Source of the DNA: Halichoerus grypus | Lineage: Eukaryota > Chordata > Mammalia > Carnivora > Phocidae | Assembly (NCBI RefSeq): GCF_964656455.1 | Contig: NC_135718.1 | Location: 19,108,449 to 19,172,448 of the forward strand | Length of the DNA stretch: 64,000 nt | Direction of reading: 5' to 3' | Part shown: piece by piece, positions 1 to 12,896 of the stretch | Position numbering within the stretch: the first letter of the stretch is position 1 | How the letters are laid out: each line of letters begins with the position of its first letter | The notes under the pieces: generated by a model | The model's input: the letters and a program-made list of their open reading frames with translations, nothing else | What the model was told of the DNA's origin: nothing | Databases searched by the model: none | Program-made: the position numbers and the translations under genes

Positions 1-560
1 AGGACCAAAGGTGACCAGACATCCCAGGTTAGACAACTTAATTCATATTCAGAACTACCTGCCCAGGATGGGGGAGAGGAAGAAGCAGGTTTCCTGGCCC
101 TTATTTTGCTGGGACGTCTGGTCACTTACCTAGGTGGACAAGAGGTTAGGGTTCCGAAAATCCCTGTCCTGCCCGGAAGTTGCATTTGGCACTTTTGAAT
201 GGGGTCATGGCGGAAGGGTGGGAATAGCCAGAGCCCCCGGCACCCCAGGGAGTGCCCATTCCAGCTGGAGTCGCAAAGTGAGGTGAGGGGCCGTCTGTCC
301 TGTCCCGTGAGGCAGCCCCCAGCTAGACGGCCCGCGGGAGACGGAGAGCCGAGGAGGTGAGCGGGGCTCGCAGCCGCTTCCGCTGGAAGAAGGTTTTCTT
401 TCCGGGCTGGCCTGCCCGCCCTACCCCCCGCCCCTCTGAGATTCCCTGTGGGGCGAGGCCGCTCCATCGGCCCCTCGCGCCCAGCTGCAGCCAGCCGGGT
501 CCGAAGGGGGCTTAGGCGCGCGCCGCAGGGCGGAGCTCCTCACTCCCGCAACATGGAGCT
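1..560. promoter_or_regulatory. CpG-rich divergent promoter (BBIP1 plus strand; SHOC2 expected on minus strand)
   Basis: GC and CpG content rise sharply from about 290 to 560 against an AT-rich background. ETS-type CCGGAAG lies at about 173-179 and an ATGGCGG (YY1-like) motif at about 208. Two splice donors point outward. On the minus strand, CTAG|GTAAGTG has its last exon base at 130. On the plus strand, GAG|GTGAGC has its last exon base at 356. This is the layout of a head-to-head promoter. BBIP1 lies downstream on the plus strand, and in mammals its head-to-head neighbour is SHOC2, so the minus-strand donor is probably the SHOC2 non-coding first exon. The SHOC2 assignment is synteny inference only: no SHOC2 coding sequence is in the window. 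Exact start sites cannot be read from sequence. Confidence 0.6.
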
Positions 561-947
561 CCTGACCGCGCCCCTTAAGTTCCTATTAAGTGCTTTCACC
601 CCGATCTCTGGAGGACGGAGAATTCTGGAGCTTGTGGAAATCGTTTTCCGTTACCACCTAGAAAGGAGGAAGGTGGTCCGCCACCGCCTCGGCAACACCT
701 CTGAGTCTTATTTTCCCGCCTCCGGTCTTAACATTAGGGATGTTCTTCTTTTGTTTCTCCTCCTTTGGGGGCTTAAAAGCAATGACTGCATTTCTGGGTG
801 AAGCTATACCGTCCTTATCCTCCATGCCTACATTTTATTAAACAACTTAATGTTTGTGAATGTTCTTAAAAATACCGTAATACTTTTATATGTTTTTTTT
901 TTTTTTTTTCAAGAGTTCTCATTTATCTCATGTAGTTTCTTCTGTAG

Positions 948-1031
948 GCTTGAGTCAAGAACTGTAAGTCATCTTGGTAATACTGGTTGGATGCCTAACG
1001 TTGCCGGGAAAAAGACCGGGAGAACTTTCAG
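948..1031 (+). other. BBIP1: Candidate upstream BBIP1 exon (5'UTR or N-terminal extension)
   Basis: A good acceptor (pyrimidine-rich tract ending TTCTGTAG) precedes 948, and a donor TTTCAG|GTAAAC follows 1031. Joined to the exon at 12897, the frame reading into BBIP1 stays open as ...[19 protein letters not shown] before the methionine at 12929. From memory, the long human BBIP1 isoform has a similar stretch ending KRPELSGKN before the same MAEVKSMF, which supports this as a real exon. Here the frame has no ATG between the in-frame TAA at 965-967 and 12929. The only ATG in the exon (991) is in another frame. It is therefore probably 5'UTR in this species. Confidence 0.6.
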
Positions 1032-3892
1032 GTAAACTGAAAATTGTATTTACCCAGCCAGTCAACAAGGGTGCAAACCTACCTTCTTTACTTAATTTCT
1101 TTCTATTTCCATACTACTCATGCTTGAGCCAAAATGAACAATTCTTGTTTCTTCCAAGATTAATCACTGAAGCACTAACCTTTGTGACTCTGTTTCCATG
1201 TCCTAGTTATCCTTGGAGATGTATTTCCAGATTCTCTGCAACAGGAAGTAATTTACTCTGTGCTTACCTAGCACTTTTTGTACTTCTTTTATGACAACCA
1301 CTATTTTATATAACAGCTGCTTAAGTTCTTAGCTTTACTGCTATGTTTACATCTAAATAGAATGGTTTGTCTTCATCTCTGTATCATGTTATCCTGCACA
1401 TATGATTTTGGTAAATACTTACTAAAAGATTGAATATATTTGGTGTTTCCCGGGTGCCTAAGACATTGCCAGCTTCAGTTGATTAAATTCAGTGTAGTTC
1501 TTGTTACTCAACCTCTTCTTAGATTGCCCCTCTGAAGTCTTTCCAACATGATTTCTTCCCTCAATTAAAAAAAAAAATCATACATATAAAATGTCGAAAG
1601 ACTATAATAAATATTCATATACCCTTCACGTAGATCCAACAGTTAACATTTTGCCATATTTATTTCATCCCTTCTCATGCTTTTTTCATTGTCATTAAAC
1701 TATTTGGAAATAGGTTAGACACTTGTTGTTAAGCAGACACCTCTAAAATTTCCAAAACGTATTCCCTAAGAATTATAAAGTTCTCCTGAAAAACAATGTA
1801 TCATTATGACAACTAAGGAAATTAATAATTCTGTGATATTTAAAATCTACTCTGTATGTATATTCTCTCTTTTGACCCAAGAATATCTTTTATACCTTTT
1901 CCCCTGCTCCTCCAACAAAATTCAGGATCCAGTCAATGTTTGTGTATTGTATTTGGTGTTAAAACTCTGTAGCCTTAATCTAGAACAATTCCCCTATCGT
2001 TTTTTTTACCCCTGTGACATTGTCATTTTAAAGAGTTCAGGCCAGAGGTGTTTTTGAATGTTTCCTTTTTTCTTATTTCTTATAAGTCAGAAGTTGATCT
2101 AGAGGCTTAATTAAATTCCATGTAAAGTATTTTGCAAGAATACTTCACAGTATTCATACTTCACCAATAATGATTAAGCCTTTGCAAATGTAACTATACC
2201 TACCATTGTCATGAGTTGTTAGTTAAATCCATGCCACTTCTCTGCACACACACCCTTGGTATCCTACAAAGAAGAGTTAGCATTTAATCCTCCTGTCTGT
2301 GGAGAGTAAGTGCTAGTGTCCTGGACTGTCTCCCTGTAGTGAAGTGTGGCTGCTACTTCACCGACACTTGGAGCTGATGTGATGCAATCTGCAGCAGTGT
2401 ACTGATGTCAGCACAGTTTCATGAGTGTCAAGTCCTGGCACCCTGAGGACTGTTGATGAAAGATGTGTGGGCCCTGCAATTCAAAGACAGATGAATCTTG
2501 ATGTTATCAAAGCAGATACCAAGGCAACTGCTGGCCATCTGGTATTTTGTGTGAGTAGGATGTGTCATTTTCTATTAACTTAATAGTAGTGTCTGCTGGT
2601 GAAGTATACCAGAACCAGTGGCATCATCCAAATTCATCCAAGAAGAACAGTCCCTGTTCTTAGGCCTAGGCACAGTTCAGAAGCTAGACACCGCACATTT
2701 TATTCACATGAGTCTAAATTAATTAGCCAAATTGAACATGTTGCAACATTTTTCTACTAGCAGATGCCAGATAGCAAAACAGAATAGAACTACTATAGTT
2801 TCCAACCACATGACATATGATGTTATTTGGCATCTCCAGATGAATATTATCAGTCCAGATTAAGCTCTGCTAGCATGTGGGCAGCCACGTGAGTGAGAAT
2901 GAACATTACTACTTTATGTCTGCTGAAAAACACTTTCTTTTTGGGCCCCCTCTTTCACGTTTTCTTCATGTTAGTTTACATTCAGAAGTCTAATACGTGT
3001 TTGAAAATTCATCTATCAAAAGTCTTGAATAAAACAAATAAAATATTTCATATTTTTCCTACCATTCCTGCCACCCCATCCACAACCTGTAATAGGCAGA
3101 CTGAATTTACTTAAAAGGATCTAAATTCGTAAATAGTCACCAAAAAATATCCTCTACTGTCCTTTACATAAACAGATTGCTTCTGTGCCTCCCTCAGTTC
3201 TCAAAGATTGTATTTTTGTTTCTTAATACCTATTAATGATAAAATAGGGCATTTCGCATATAATGTGTTATAGTGGTTCTGTATTCTACTGAAGTTGTGA
3301 AGTCAAGTGCCTGTAGCAATGAGGATGATAAGGGAAAGAGAACAATAGGCAGTAGAGGGGACTAGAGAACTCCCCGTGTTCATCTAAATGGGACATTACT
3401 TCCCAGCTGTAGCCGAATTTTCCCATGCAGGAATATGGGCCCAGTGTTGCTAGTTTTGTCGAGAGGACCTGAAATTTGGACTTTATATGAAGTCTTCTAA
3501 TTTTAAAACATTGGTTCAAATATTTTTTAAACATTTAGCAAGCCAGCAAAACATTTAACTGGATAGGACCAAGGGCCACCAGTTTATGACCTGTGTTTCT
3601 TATGTGAAAACAGGATTGATACTAAGACTAGAATCTGAAAATACTTTAGAAATGTTTTTTGCCATATTTCAGGTGCATTTATTTTTCTAGGTTAGGCAAC
3701 AGCCACTTGTCACCTCCATCAAAAATTCAGGATAGATTCTAATGTACACTAAGCTTCCATTCCCTCAATTACAATTTTAAAGGTTTTTACTCTTTACCAC
3801 CAGCTTAAAAACTTGTCCACATTTTCTCAGCCTTGACTTATGTTGTGAAATAGATTTGCTTTATCATATTTTCTTAAAAATATATTTAAGAA

Positions 3893-4296
3893 GGGTGCCT
3901 GGGTGGCACAGTTAGTTAAGCATCTGACTCTAGGTTCAGCTGGAGTTGTGAGATTGAGCCCCTACATCAGTCTCCACACTCCTGGAGGAGTCTGCTTAAG
4001 ATTCTTCTCCTGGGGCGCCTGGGTGGCTCAGTGGGTTAAGCGTCTACCTTCGGTTCAGGTCATGATCCCAGAGTCCTGGGATCGAGCCCCACATTGGGCT
4101 CTCTGCTCAGCGGGGGCCTGCTTCTCCCTCTCCCTGCCACTCCCCCTGTTTGTACTCTCTCTCTCTCTCTCTGTCTCTCTGTGTCAAATAAATAAATAAA
4201 ATCTTAAAAAAAAAAAGATTCTCTTCTCCTTCTACCCCTCCCCCTCCACGCATGCATGTGTTCTCTCTCTCAAATAAATAAATAAATCTTTTAAAA
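3893..4296 (+). mobile_element. CAN SINE with a younger CAN SINE inserted
   Basis: The outer element starts GGGTGCCTGGGTGGCACAG at 3893 and resumes after 4216 to its AAATAAATAAATAAATC tail. The inner full-length SINE (4012-4216) is flanked by GATTCT-TCTCC duplications derived from the outer element. Confidence 0.9.
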
Positions 4297-4910
4297 ACAT
4301 ATTTCTTAAGAGCACAGTTTGGCAGCACATGCTCTTTAAAAGTAAATAAATATAACAGGTTTTTAAAGGAAAACATCTTTAAATAGCTCATGCTGTCTTA
4401 TAAGTACTATAATGTTGATAAGGAGTGAGAATTTTTAGGGTCAGAAGGTACTTAATGGGAAATCTAGAACAGGATTATTATATTCTTATTTTATAGTGAT
4501 AGGAAAATTAAATCTGGAATAATAAATGTCACACTATATTTCTAAGCACTTTTACATCTACTTTTGATTTGAACCTTGCAACCCAGAACAGATACTAAAC
4601 ATGCTTTTTATGAGAAAATCAAACCTATAATTCGTTAACAGATGTATTCAGGGTCATGCTAGTTAGCAATAGAGCTAGAGTACAACCCTGTATCCCATTT
4701 GAAGTATAAATGTGAAATAGATTAATCCAAAAAGAAAAAGAAAAAAAAAACCCTCCAGTACAAGCTTCTGTTTTAAATCATACACTAGATTTTACTATCA
4801 CAGCTTGTTTAAAATACTTGGAATCCTAGAATACTCTGAAGCATTCAATTTCAAACTTTAAAAATGGAGTTTTGTACAATTAGGATAAGCTGGTAAGTTT
4901 AAGATAAATT

Positions 4911-5116
4911 GGGGTGGCTCAATCAGTTAAGCGACTGCTTTCGGCTCAGGTCATGATCTCAGGGCCCTGGGATTGAGTCCTGCATCAGGCTCCCTGCTCT
5001 GCGGGGAGTCTGCTTCTCCCTCTGCCCTCCACCCTGCTTCTGCATGCTCTCTCTCTCTGTCACTCTCTCTCTCTCCCCTTTCTCTCTCTTAAATAAATAA
5101 AATCTTTAACAAAAAA
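4911..5116 (+). mobile_element. CAN SINE, 5' truncated
   Basis: It starts GGGGTGGCTCA, missing part of the head. The flanking duplication is TTTAAGATAAATT. Confidence 0.9.
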
Positions 5117-5379
5117 TTTAAGATAAATTAATGGAGAGAAAAAAGAATTATGATGAAGAGCTAATGGCAAGTTAGGAGTGGTAGGCACATAAGGAAGTTG
5201 ACCACATTGATCCACAAAATGGCTCCTTGGGGCTCCTAACAAAGATCAAATATTGGACTAAGAAGACTTTAGTGTGACCTAGGAGGACAGTTTTAAAAAC
5301 ATCCAAATCCTGTTCTAAACATTTTTAGAAACAAAGAGTTGGCATTGACATTCACAGTATGTTTCATTTTGATATTTCT

Positions 5380-5473
5380 TTTCTTTTTTAAGCTTGTATT
5401 TTTTTAAGTAATCTCTACACTCAGTGTGGGGCTCAAACTGCATGCTCTACTGACTGAGCCAGCCAAATGCCCC
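5380..5473 (-). mobile_element. Old short CAN SINE
   Basis: The head reads from the right (GGGGCATTTGGCTGGCTCAG). Diverged duplications of TCATTTTGATATTTC lie at 5364 and 5474. Confidence 0.85.
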
Positions 5474-6261
5474 TCATTTCGGTATTTCTAACCCATATGT
5501 ATATGCTTTGAGTTACCATGAATGAAATTTGGATTTTAGTAATCTATCCCCCTTCTCTGTCTTCCCCCTATAAGATGATAGCCTACATTTTCCAGATGGC
5601 TAGATGAAAATAGTGTACCATCTAAAGCTGACAGTCTTTTTTGGCTTTTTGACCCATGATCTTGGTCTTATCAGTATGTTCTCATATAAACTAATCTGCC
5701 AGAGGAAAAAATGCAAAACTTGTAAGCTTTTAAAGTGTTGCATATTTCTAATTAAGCTTGAGATTTTAAAGTTCCAGTGGCATCTTCTTTTAAAAATAAT
5801 ACTAATGCTATAATAAAATCCACAGACAAAAAAACAGTATTTTTTGCTACTAAGAGATTTCTTCAGGATAGTATCAAACATGACAGTTGGGAATGCTGAA
5901 CCCTCAAATTAAGGAGAAAGAAATCGAGAAATAGAAAAACATGTTGGTTAAAGCTATAGTAAAGAGAAAAAAATGCAGTGCTTTTGTCAATATGCTGCAC
6001 TTACATGTTTATCCTGAGATTTACTCTTTGACTAATATTTTATGTTCCTCCTCCTTTGCAGGGGTCATTAGTGGCTTAAAACTGCCCATTTTAGTAGAAA
6101 CTGAGGATGCCATGTTACTTTAACCTTCATTGGCTTCTACATACCATAATCTACTATCCTCTTATCTAATATATTCTTAAATGTTCATGTTCCTGCAGTG
6201 GGGCTCCGTACTAAATCCATCTAGGGTCTTTAGGCCAGTCCTACAGATGCAACACAGAGAA

Positions 6262-6400
6262 AACTGAAGAGACCAAGGCTTTGGAGTCAGGCAGACATGA
6301 ATTCAAATCCTGTTTCTTCACTTACCGATTATGTGATGTTTGACAAAATAACTTTTCCTAGACCTGGTTTTAGTTAAATTTAGTATATGTATATATGTAT
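6262..6400 (+). mobile_element. MIR
   Basis: TTTGGAGTCAGGCAGACATG followed by TTCAAATCCTG and CTTACCGATTATGTGATG. Confidence 0.65.
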
Positions 6401-6566
6401 TAGGAGATGCCGTGGGAGGTGGGTAAATGGCTAATTCAATTCTAAAATCACCTCTTAGGGTAAAAGTTGTTTATTTTCAGAATTACTGTAGAAAATCCCT
6501 TAAAATATCTGTATAGTTAAAGTAGATGATTTGGTACTAAAACACTGTGCTGTTATTGTTATTCTT

Positions 6567-6750
6567 TTTGTTTGTTTTATTTGACAGAGAGAGACACAAG
6601 GAGAGAAGGAACACAAGCAGGGGGAGTGGGAGAGGGAGACGCAGGCCTCCCGCTGAGCAGGGAGCCCAACGCAGGGCTCAATCCCAGGACCCTGGGATCG
6701 TGACCTGAGCTGAAGGCAGACGCCTAACAACTGAGCCACCCAGGCACCCC
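6567..6750 (-). mobile_element. CAN SINE
   Basis: Reverse orientation, with duplications TGTTATTGTTATTCTT at 6551 and 6751 (one mismatch). Confidence 0.92.
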
Positions 6751-6871
6751 TGTTATTGTTGTTCTTAAGCAAACTAAAATTTAAGGGCCACTATGCTAGA
6801 CTAAAGGAAAGAAGCTAAAATAGATTCCTGGGCATTGAAACTGTTCTTCCTTTAAGATGACCTATAAGGCA

Positions 6872-7070
6872 GGGGCGCCTGGGTGGCTCAGTCGTTAAGC
6901 ATCTGCCTTCAGCTCAGGTCATGATCCCGGGGTCCTGGGATCGAGCCCCGCGTCGGGCTCCCTGCTCAGTGGGAAGCCTGCTTCTCCCTCTCCCACTCCC
7001 CCTGCTTGTGTTCCCTCTCTCACTGTGTCTCTCTCTGTCAAATAAATAAAATCTTAAAAAAAAAAAAAAA
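6872..7070 (+). mobile_element. CAN SINE, young
   Basis: Full-length with a perfect duplication GATGACCTATAAGGCA on both sides. It lies 121 bases from the oppositely oriented copy at 6567-6750. Confidence 0.95.
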
Positions 7071-7519
7071 GATGACCTATAAGGCAAAGGGGATGGGTGG
7101 AGAATTCTAAGTGTTCCTGCTTGCCTATAAGGTTTTCTCCACTCTGTTTTAATAATTAGCCTCTATAACTTTAATACATATCAATAAACTTCTTTTTTCT
7201 AAGAATCTAATTTTATGACAATATTGTAACGGTTTATCTTTAAGAATCATTGATATCCATTGATTTCTTACCAGGTGGTAGGGACTGACAATGAATTATG
7301 AATTATGTCACTTAATATACTGTTTAAAGTCAGTGCCATTATAAGCTTTATTTTACAGATGAAACTAAGGCTTAGAAAATTAATTTGTTTAAATAACCTG
7401 ATTCCAGATCCTTCTCTCACCCACTACATGTGTACACTCATCTCTTTTTACCACCTATCCTACCACCATCTGCCATCTTTCCATATGCTTCTTAGGTGAT
7501 TATATCCACTTCTATAGCT

Positions 7520-8505
7520 TATACTACTGTACCATTGACTCTCTGGGCGTCCAGTCCTTTTTGCCTTCCTGTTGAACTTCCATACCCAGTGGTCTGTACC
7601 CTCCCCTCCTTAACCTGTACCACCTCTGTGTTCTCAACTTCAATTAGTAGCTGCATTAGCCACGCAAAAATGTTAGCTTGAAATCTCAGTCATCCTTGAT
7701 CATTTCTTTATCACCCAGAGGTTGTGGGGGATGAGGGGGAATAATGGAGGATATTTGAATCTCAACTTCTTATATCCTTGAATACCTTTTGTATCTTCTC
7801 CTCTTGATGCTTGTTATCACTGCTTTTGCTCATACCCTCATCATCTTACCTAAATAATTATAGCTTCCTTACTGATCTCCTTGCCTCTAGTATCTCCTGA
7901 TTTTCCTTTTTGTCTAGAATGTGTTTCCAAAAACCTAATCACATGTCATATACCCACTCAGAGCCATCCAGTTAGCTCCCTTCTGTCTATAGGATATAAA
8001 GCCCAAACTCTGAGGCGTGGCATTTGAGGCTGAGTATGAACTGGCCTTCACCTTGTCAGTCCCGCCACCATACATATATTGTATGTACCCTGTACTCTCT
8101 AGCCGTTTGCCTAGATTTTTTTCTTTTAATGACTCTGAGCATATTGTTCACTTTGTCTAGAACACTGTCCCCTTGCTACACAGCTACTTCTCTGCATAGT
8201 AAACCCCCATTCATCCTTGTGGGACTAATTCTAGTATCACATTTAGTAGTTCTTCAAAGACTAGCCACTGTCACCTATCCTAAACCAACCAAGTTACTTA
8301 TGGTTTTGGTTTCTTAAGGCACAGTACACATGCTTTTATTAAAGTAGGTTGTATTCACTTATAATTATTTATTTACGTGTGTCTCTCCCTCCCCTACCCA
8401 CCTCCCCCAAGTTCCCCAAAGAGAACCGGTTCTTATCCACTGTATCTCCTTCATTTAGTTGTGGCTGGCACTTATAGACATTTGGTATGTTTGTTGAAAG
8501 AAAAA
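7520..8505 (+). mobile_element. L2 3'-region
   Basis: Contains TATAAAGCCCAAACTCTGAG, GGCATTTGAGGC and GGCTGGCACTTATAGACATT in L2 order. Confidence 0.7.
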
Positions 8506-8809
8506 ATGTGTTTGGAAAGCAACATATGATCCCAAATTCCTCTTATATTAATGTTTATTTTCCATTCTGAAAGAATTAATGCCCTTGTCCTGAAAAGAGC
8601 ATCCTTTCTACTCCAGTCTTTACTGTCCAGTATTTACTTTTAAAACTCTGTCCTTATTAACAGATATATAGCCACTAACTTCATTTTTCGTCTTTAGTAA
8701 TTATTTTATCAATGTGTATGTAAATTGTTTTGGTTCATTTTTTACTAATAATTGTAATAACTCAATCCAGAATATTTTTGTGTTTCATTTAAATTCATAA
8801 ACATTTTTG

Positions 8810-8954
8810 GGGTGCTTGGGTGGCTCAGTCAGTTGAGTGTCTGACTCCTGATCTCAGCTCAGGTCTTGATCTCAGGGTCATGAGTTCAGGCCCCATGTTG
8901 GCTCCACAGTGGGTGTGGAGCCTACTTTTAAAAAATAAATAAATAGTAAATAAA
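8810..8954 (+). mobile_element. CAN SINE, older subtype
   Basis: tRNA-like head and short tail, with duplications TTCATAAACATTTTTG and TTTATAAACATTTTTG. Confidence 0.9.
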
Positions 8955-9849
8955 TTTATAAACATTTTTGTAGAGAAATATGGTAGGAAAGTCAACCATT
9001 AAAATATGTGTAAGCATGCAAATATATTACAATAAAGTTAAGTGGAATGGTAATAGAGGTCTAAGGAGAAAAAGATATAAAATTTCTGACTTAAAGAGTT
9101 CTTCATTCTTTTTATTAATGGATGATAATAGCTGTCAAATTTCTATATTCATATTATATTGGATAGGTTTTTAAAAGACTGATGTAACAGTATTTTTAAA
9201 TATGCTGGAAATTATAACTACTTGAACTTAATGATAAATTCATATGTCAATTTAGAAATGTTTAAAGGGGTACTTAGTTTTTCTATCTAGTTTTTAAAAG
9301 TCTCTGTGGGTGTTATGTAAGCATAAAATCTGAGGACCACTGACATATATTCTCAGGGTTCAGAAGTACACTTTAGTGTTCTTGTGCAGTCCCACACATA
9401 ATTTAGATCAGGTATCAAACTAAATCACCCCAGAAATTTTTAACTTGTCCAAGTTGTAAGATTAATTTATGTTATCAATATGGGTATGATTGATTTAAAG
9501 TAGTAATCCTTCCTAAAGTGTCTCTCAGCTCCCACTCCTACAGCTTAGTAAATCTTTCATGACAAAGATTTGGTTTCCCTCCAAGTTCTTCTGCATTAAT
9601 TTTAGGCATCCAGCTCAGTGGCTCTGACAGTTTTGCTTACTTCGTCATGACTTTGAAATGTACTATCTATTAAAACCATTATCTCTGAGACAGATTACAA
9701 ACTAAAGAAACTATGGGGAAAGAGGAAGCAGATTATTTTCCAATTACCCGGACGAAGAGCCTCGAAAAATGATTGACATTGTATTCTCTAAGCATTAAAA
9801 GTCTGGGTTCTATTAGTGTAAGAATTTTACTTCTGCAATTATGTTTTCT

Positions 9850-10250
9850 CTTAAAATATACCTTGACAAATGTAACATTTTAAAATCTGACATAGTAGTC
9901 CATTGTATGGCTATTCCGTAATTTAACCTTTGATATACTGCTGAACATTTTACTATTCAAAGCAATGCTTTAATGAGCATTCTTATTCTTAGATCTTTGT
10001 ACACTGGTGCATTGTTTTCTTTGGGGCTTATTACTAGGAGTAGAACATTTGGGTCAAAGAAAATGCATATTTTGCATTAGTAGATAATACAAAATTATTA
10101 ATGGATACTACAAAATATCCCTCTAAAAAATTTGTACCAAAAAACCCCACCCACCAACAGAAAATGCCAATTTCCCTATACCTTCCCTAACGCTGGATAC
10201 TATTAGGCTTTTGACTTTTTTGCAAATTCAGAAAATATAACATGCACACC
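9850..10250 (-). mobile_element. L1 3'-region fragment (antisense)
   Basis: CCATTGTATGGCTATTCCG, ATGAGCATTCTTATTCTT and ACTAGGAGTAGAACATTTGGG match the usual antisense L1 text. Confidence 0.65.
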
Positions 10251-10299
10251 AAAATGACGTCACAGTGATTTTCACCTTTTTAATGAGTCCATGATTATT

Positions 10300-10625
10300 T
10301 TCCTCCTTAAACTACAATACCCCCCTCAGCACTCCTAAATTCCTTTAAACTATTTTATATTCTATAGCACTTACTGCCTTACAAAATTCTATTATTTCTC
10401 TCCCCTTACTCTAGAGTGTTAAGCTTCAAAAGGTTTTGGGTTTTATCTGTTTTGTTCACTAATGAACAGTGCTTTGCACATGATAGACACATATTTTTAA
10501 GATTTTATTTTTAAGTAATCTACACCCAATGGACTCAAACTCATAACCCTGAGATCAGGAGTTGCATGCTCTTCTGAGCCAGCCAGGCTCCCAGACACAT
10601 TTATTGAACTGAATGACATGGCACT
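10300..10625 (+). mobile_element. L2 end interrupted by SINE
   Basis: Contains CTATAGCACTTACTGCC, AGTGCTTTGCACATGATAG and, after the SINE, TTTATTGAACTGAATGA. Confidence 0.62.
10495..10592 (-). mobile_element. Old CAN SINE fragment inside L2
   Basis: Minus-strand tRNA-like head. The flanks repeat AGACACAT. Confidence 0.82.
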
Positions 10626-10943
10626 TGTAAGATATACGAATTTCAGTCATGGTTGGTATGTTTATTCTTTGACCCATATGTCCCTAATGTTGCATGTATC
10701 TTACCTGTCATAATAAGAAAGTACCCTTAGGAGCAACCACAACTCCTTAGGGCACATTACACCAGACAAAACACCCAGGTTTGGCTATTAGCAGGCCACC
10801 AGGTAAAGGAAAGAAATGCTCCTTACTTCTGTGGACTCCCTGGGCAGTTGATTATCAAGACAATGTAGCCTTGCCAATGAGGGCCATCCAACCACCACCT
10901 TGCTTATTTTAGCCCTTCCCTTCCTGTTTCTCTCCTGCCAATG

Positions 10944-10945
<2 letters not shown>

Positions 10946-10974
<29 letters not shown>
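10946..10974 (+). repeat. Poly(G) run of 29
   Basis: An uninterrupted guanine run in BBIP1 intron 1, flanked by ordinary mixed sequence. Confidence 0.95.
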
Positions 10975-12896
10975 AGCCTAGGAACAATAACCAACCCTAG
11001 TAAAGCAGACACTCCACCCAGGCAAGTGACTGCCGGCTCTGATCTTCCCCACACCAGACCCAACCCACTCCCTACCAGGCCTTTGGCCCCACACCCTTTA
11101 CAGTAACAATGGCAGCTTAGTGAAACAGAGAACTAAGGTTTGGTAGAGCACCAAGTTTCATTGTTTTCCTGGGGCCAGATTTTGGCTGTGAAAGAAATAC
11201 AGGAGAGAGAGAGCAAAGGATAGTGGCTGAGTTTTGAGTAGCTGCAGTTGCTAGTCTATAAAACATTAAGTATTCATCCACTCTTTTGCTGATAAATTTG
11301 GTGATACAAAAACTCTTAGCTACTATGTTATTTCCTTCACATTTATCCACATCTGTAGTATCTATCCTCCCTTTTGGCAGCGTATCGTGTCAGACGTGCA
11401 CCAAATAAGGGCCTACTAAATATTTTCATTGTGTTATTTTGATGGAGAGACTTTTTTATTATAGCTATATTCAGACTAATGAGGGATTTGCAATGCTATT
11501 AGCCTTCAACATAATCTGGAGGGGAAAAAAGGGAAATGATTACTAGGTACCACTGGCAGGCCTAACTAACAAGAAAAGAATGTGGCAGAAGAAATTGTGT
11601 GTTGTAAGGAAACTGCATATTGCACTTAGATTCAGTTAGTGATGAGTTGCTTCATTCCTGGTCCATTCCCTATTTCATCTTCACTCCCGAAAAGATCAGC
11701 GTAGGGGTAAATTTTGATGACAAAGTTCTGGAAAACGGATAGAGGTTCCTCAGGAACTTTAGATGTTCCAGAAAGGAATTTGAACAAGAAGCTTGGTGGA
11801 TAGAGCAGGAAAATTTTATTACAAATGTCAAAGTGTGTAGAGTGGGAATAACTGAGACCAGAAGCAACTTCACTTGATTATAACTAATTTGCAGTGGGCG
11901 GTAAAGACAGGCGCCATGCCAGCATCACCACTTTATAATAATAAATCTTTCTTCTGTGGTGATGTTGTGAAAGGCACATGGTAAGGTTGCATCACTATGG
12001 TGAAATATCACAAAACCGGTGGGACTGTCTGGAGAAGCATCTGTTTGGAAAAGGATCGTGCTACAAATTACAGCCCAGAACACCTTGAATATACAGCACA
12101 GCAGTAATCTGGAATGTTAACACTGGAAACAAATGTCATTAGCCAGTTGGTATATATGCTGGTATCTAAACAAAATACTCAAGATGAAGGTATTTGCTGG
12201 CACTTTAGCATATAGTATCCCTGTATTAGAGGAAAGTAGCAAACTGAAAGCAAACCTCTCACTTCTGTTCTTCAAGAGCCAGTTGCACCTGTTTGTGTTG
12301 CTTCCTTACAAATGTCAGCTGTGTCGCCAGTAACTGATCCTTAGGATGCTTTTTGTCATTACAGCAAAGGGATTAAAGTAGAAACCAGCTGTTAGCTACT
12401 GAGAAGTGGGAATGTTAGGAAATACTTACCTACTACTATCTCCCCTTTTTCCTAACTACCTGCCCTACCCCACACTTCCCAAATGGTAATTTTTTATACC
12501 TCATCCACCATTTAGGGAGATGCTATCACTGAACCAAATAGCCGCACATAAATGCTTTTGGTTTTCCTCAGCTGATATCTATTAGGTAATTATGTCTAAA
12601 AAAAATGGAAGTCCTACCTAATTTTTCACAAGGGGAAAAAATTTAGAACATGTAGCCTTCCAAATTGACACCTCCACTGATTAAAGAATGTTGACAAGGT
12701 CTAGATGCTTACGTGAACTCTCTCAACTTTGTTTCAATGAAAAGACCCACAAGATGATAATGGGAAAATTATGCAAGGATAGGGTATTTCGTTTTCTATA
12801 GGAATTGTGATTTTACTTAAACTACAATGGAAATATCTCAAGCAATATGCTTTGTTAATTCATTCTTGAATATTAATAACTGATTTCTCATTGAAG

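Larger units (their letters stand above)
1032..12896 (+). other. BBIP1: BBIP1 intron 1 region: repeats and unique AT-rich DNA
   Basis: I see no coding exon here. It holds a probable old L1-type fragment (about 1550-2060), an L2 stretch (about 7520-8505), an L2 interrupted by a SINE (about 10300-10620), an antisense L1 3' fragment (about 9850-10250), MIR (about 6262-6400), several CAN SINEs and a 29-base G run at 10946-10974. Stretches such as 2100-3880 and 11100-12880 show nothing I can name. Small open frames here look like chance. Confidence 0.6.

Noticed and set aside
448..801. 117-residue open frame near the BBIP1 promoter
   Set aside because: It is not recognised as any protein, its first half lies in the CpG island, and the expected BBIP1 frame does not use it.
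3903..4199. Open frames reading [19 protein letters not shown] peptides (also in other SINEs)
   Set aside because: This recurring peptide is the translation of the CAN SINE head and not a gene.
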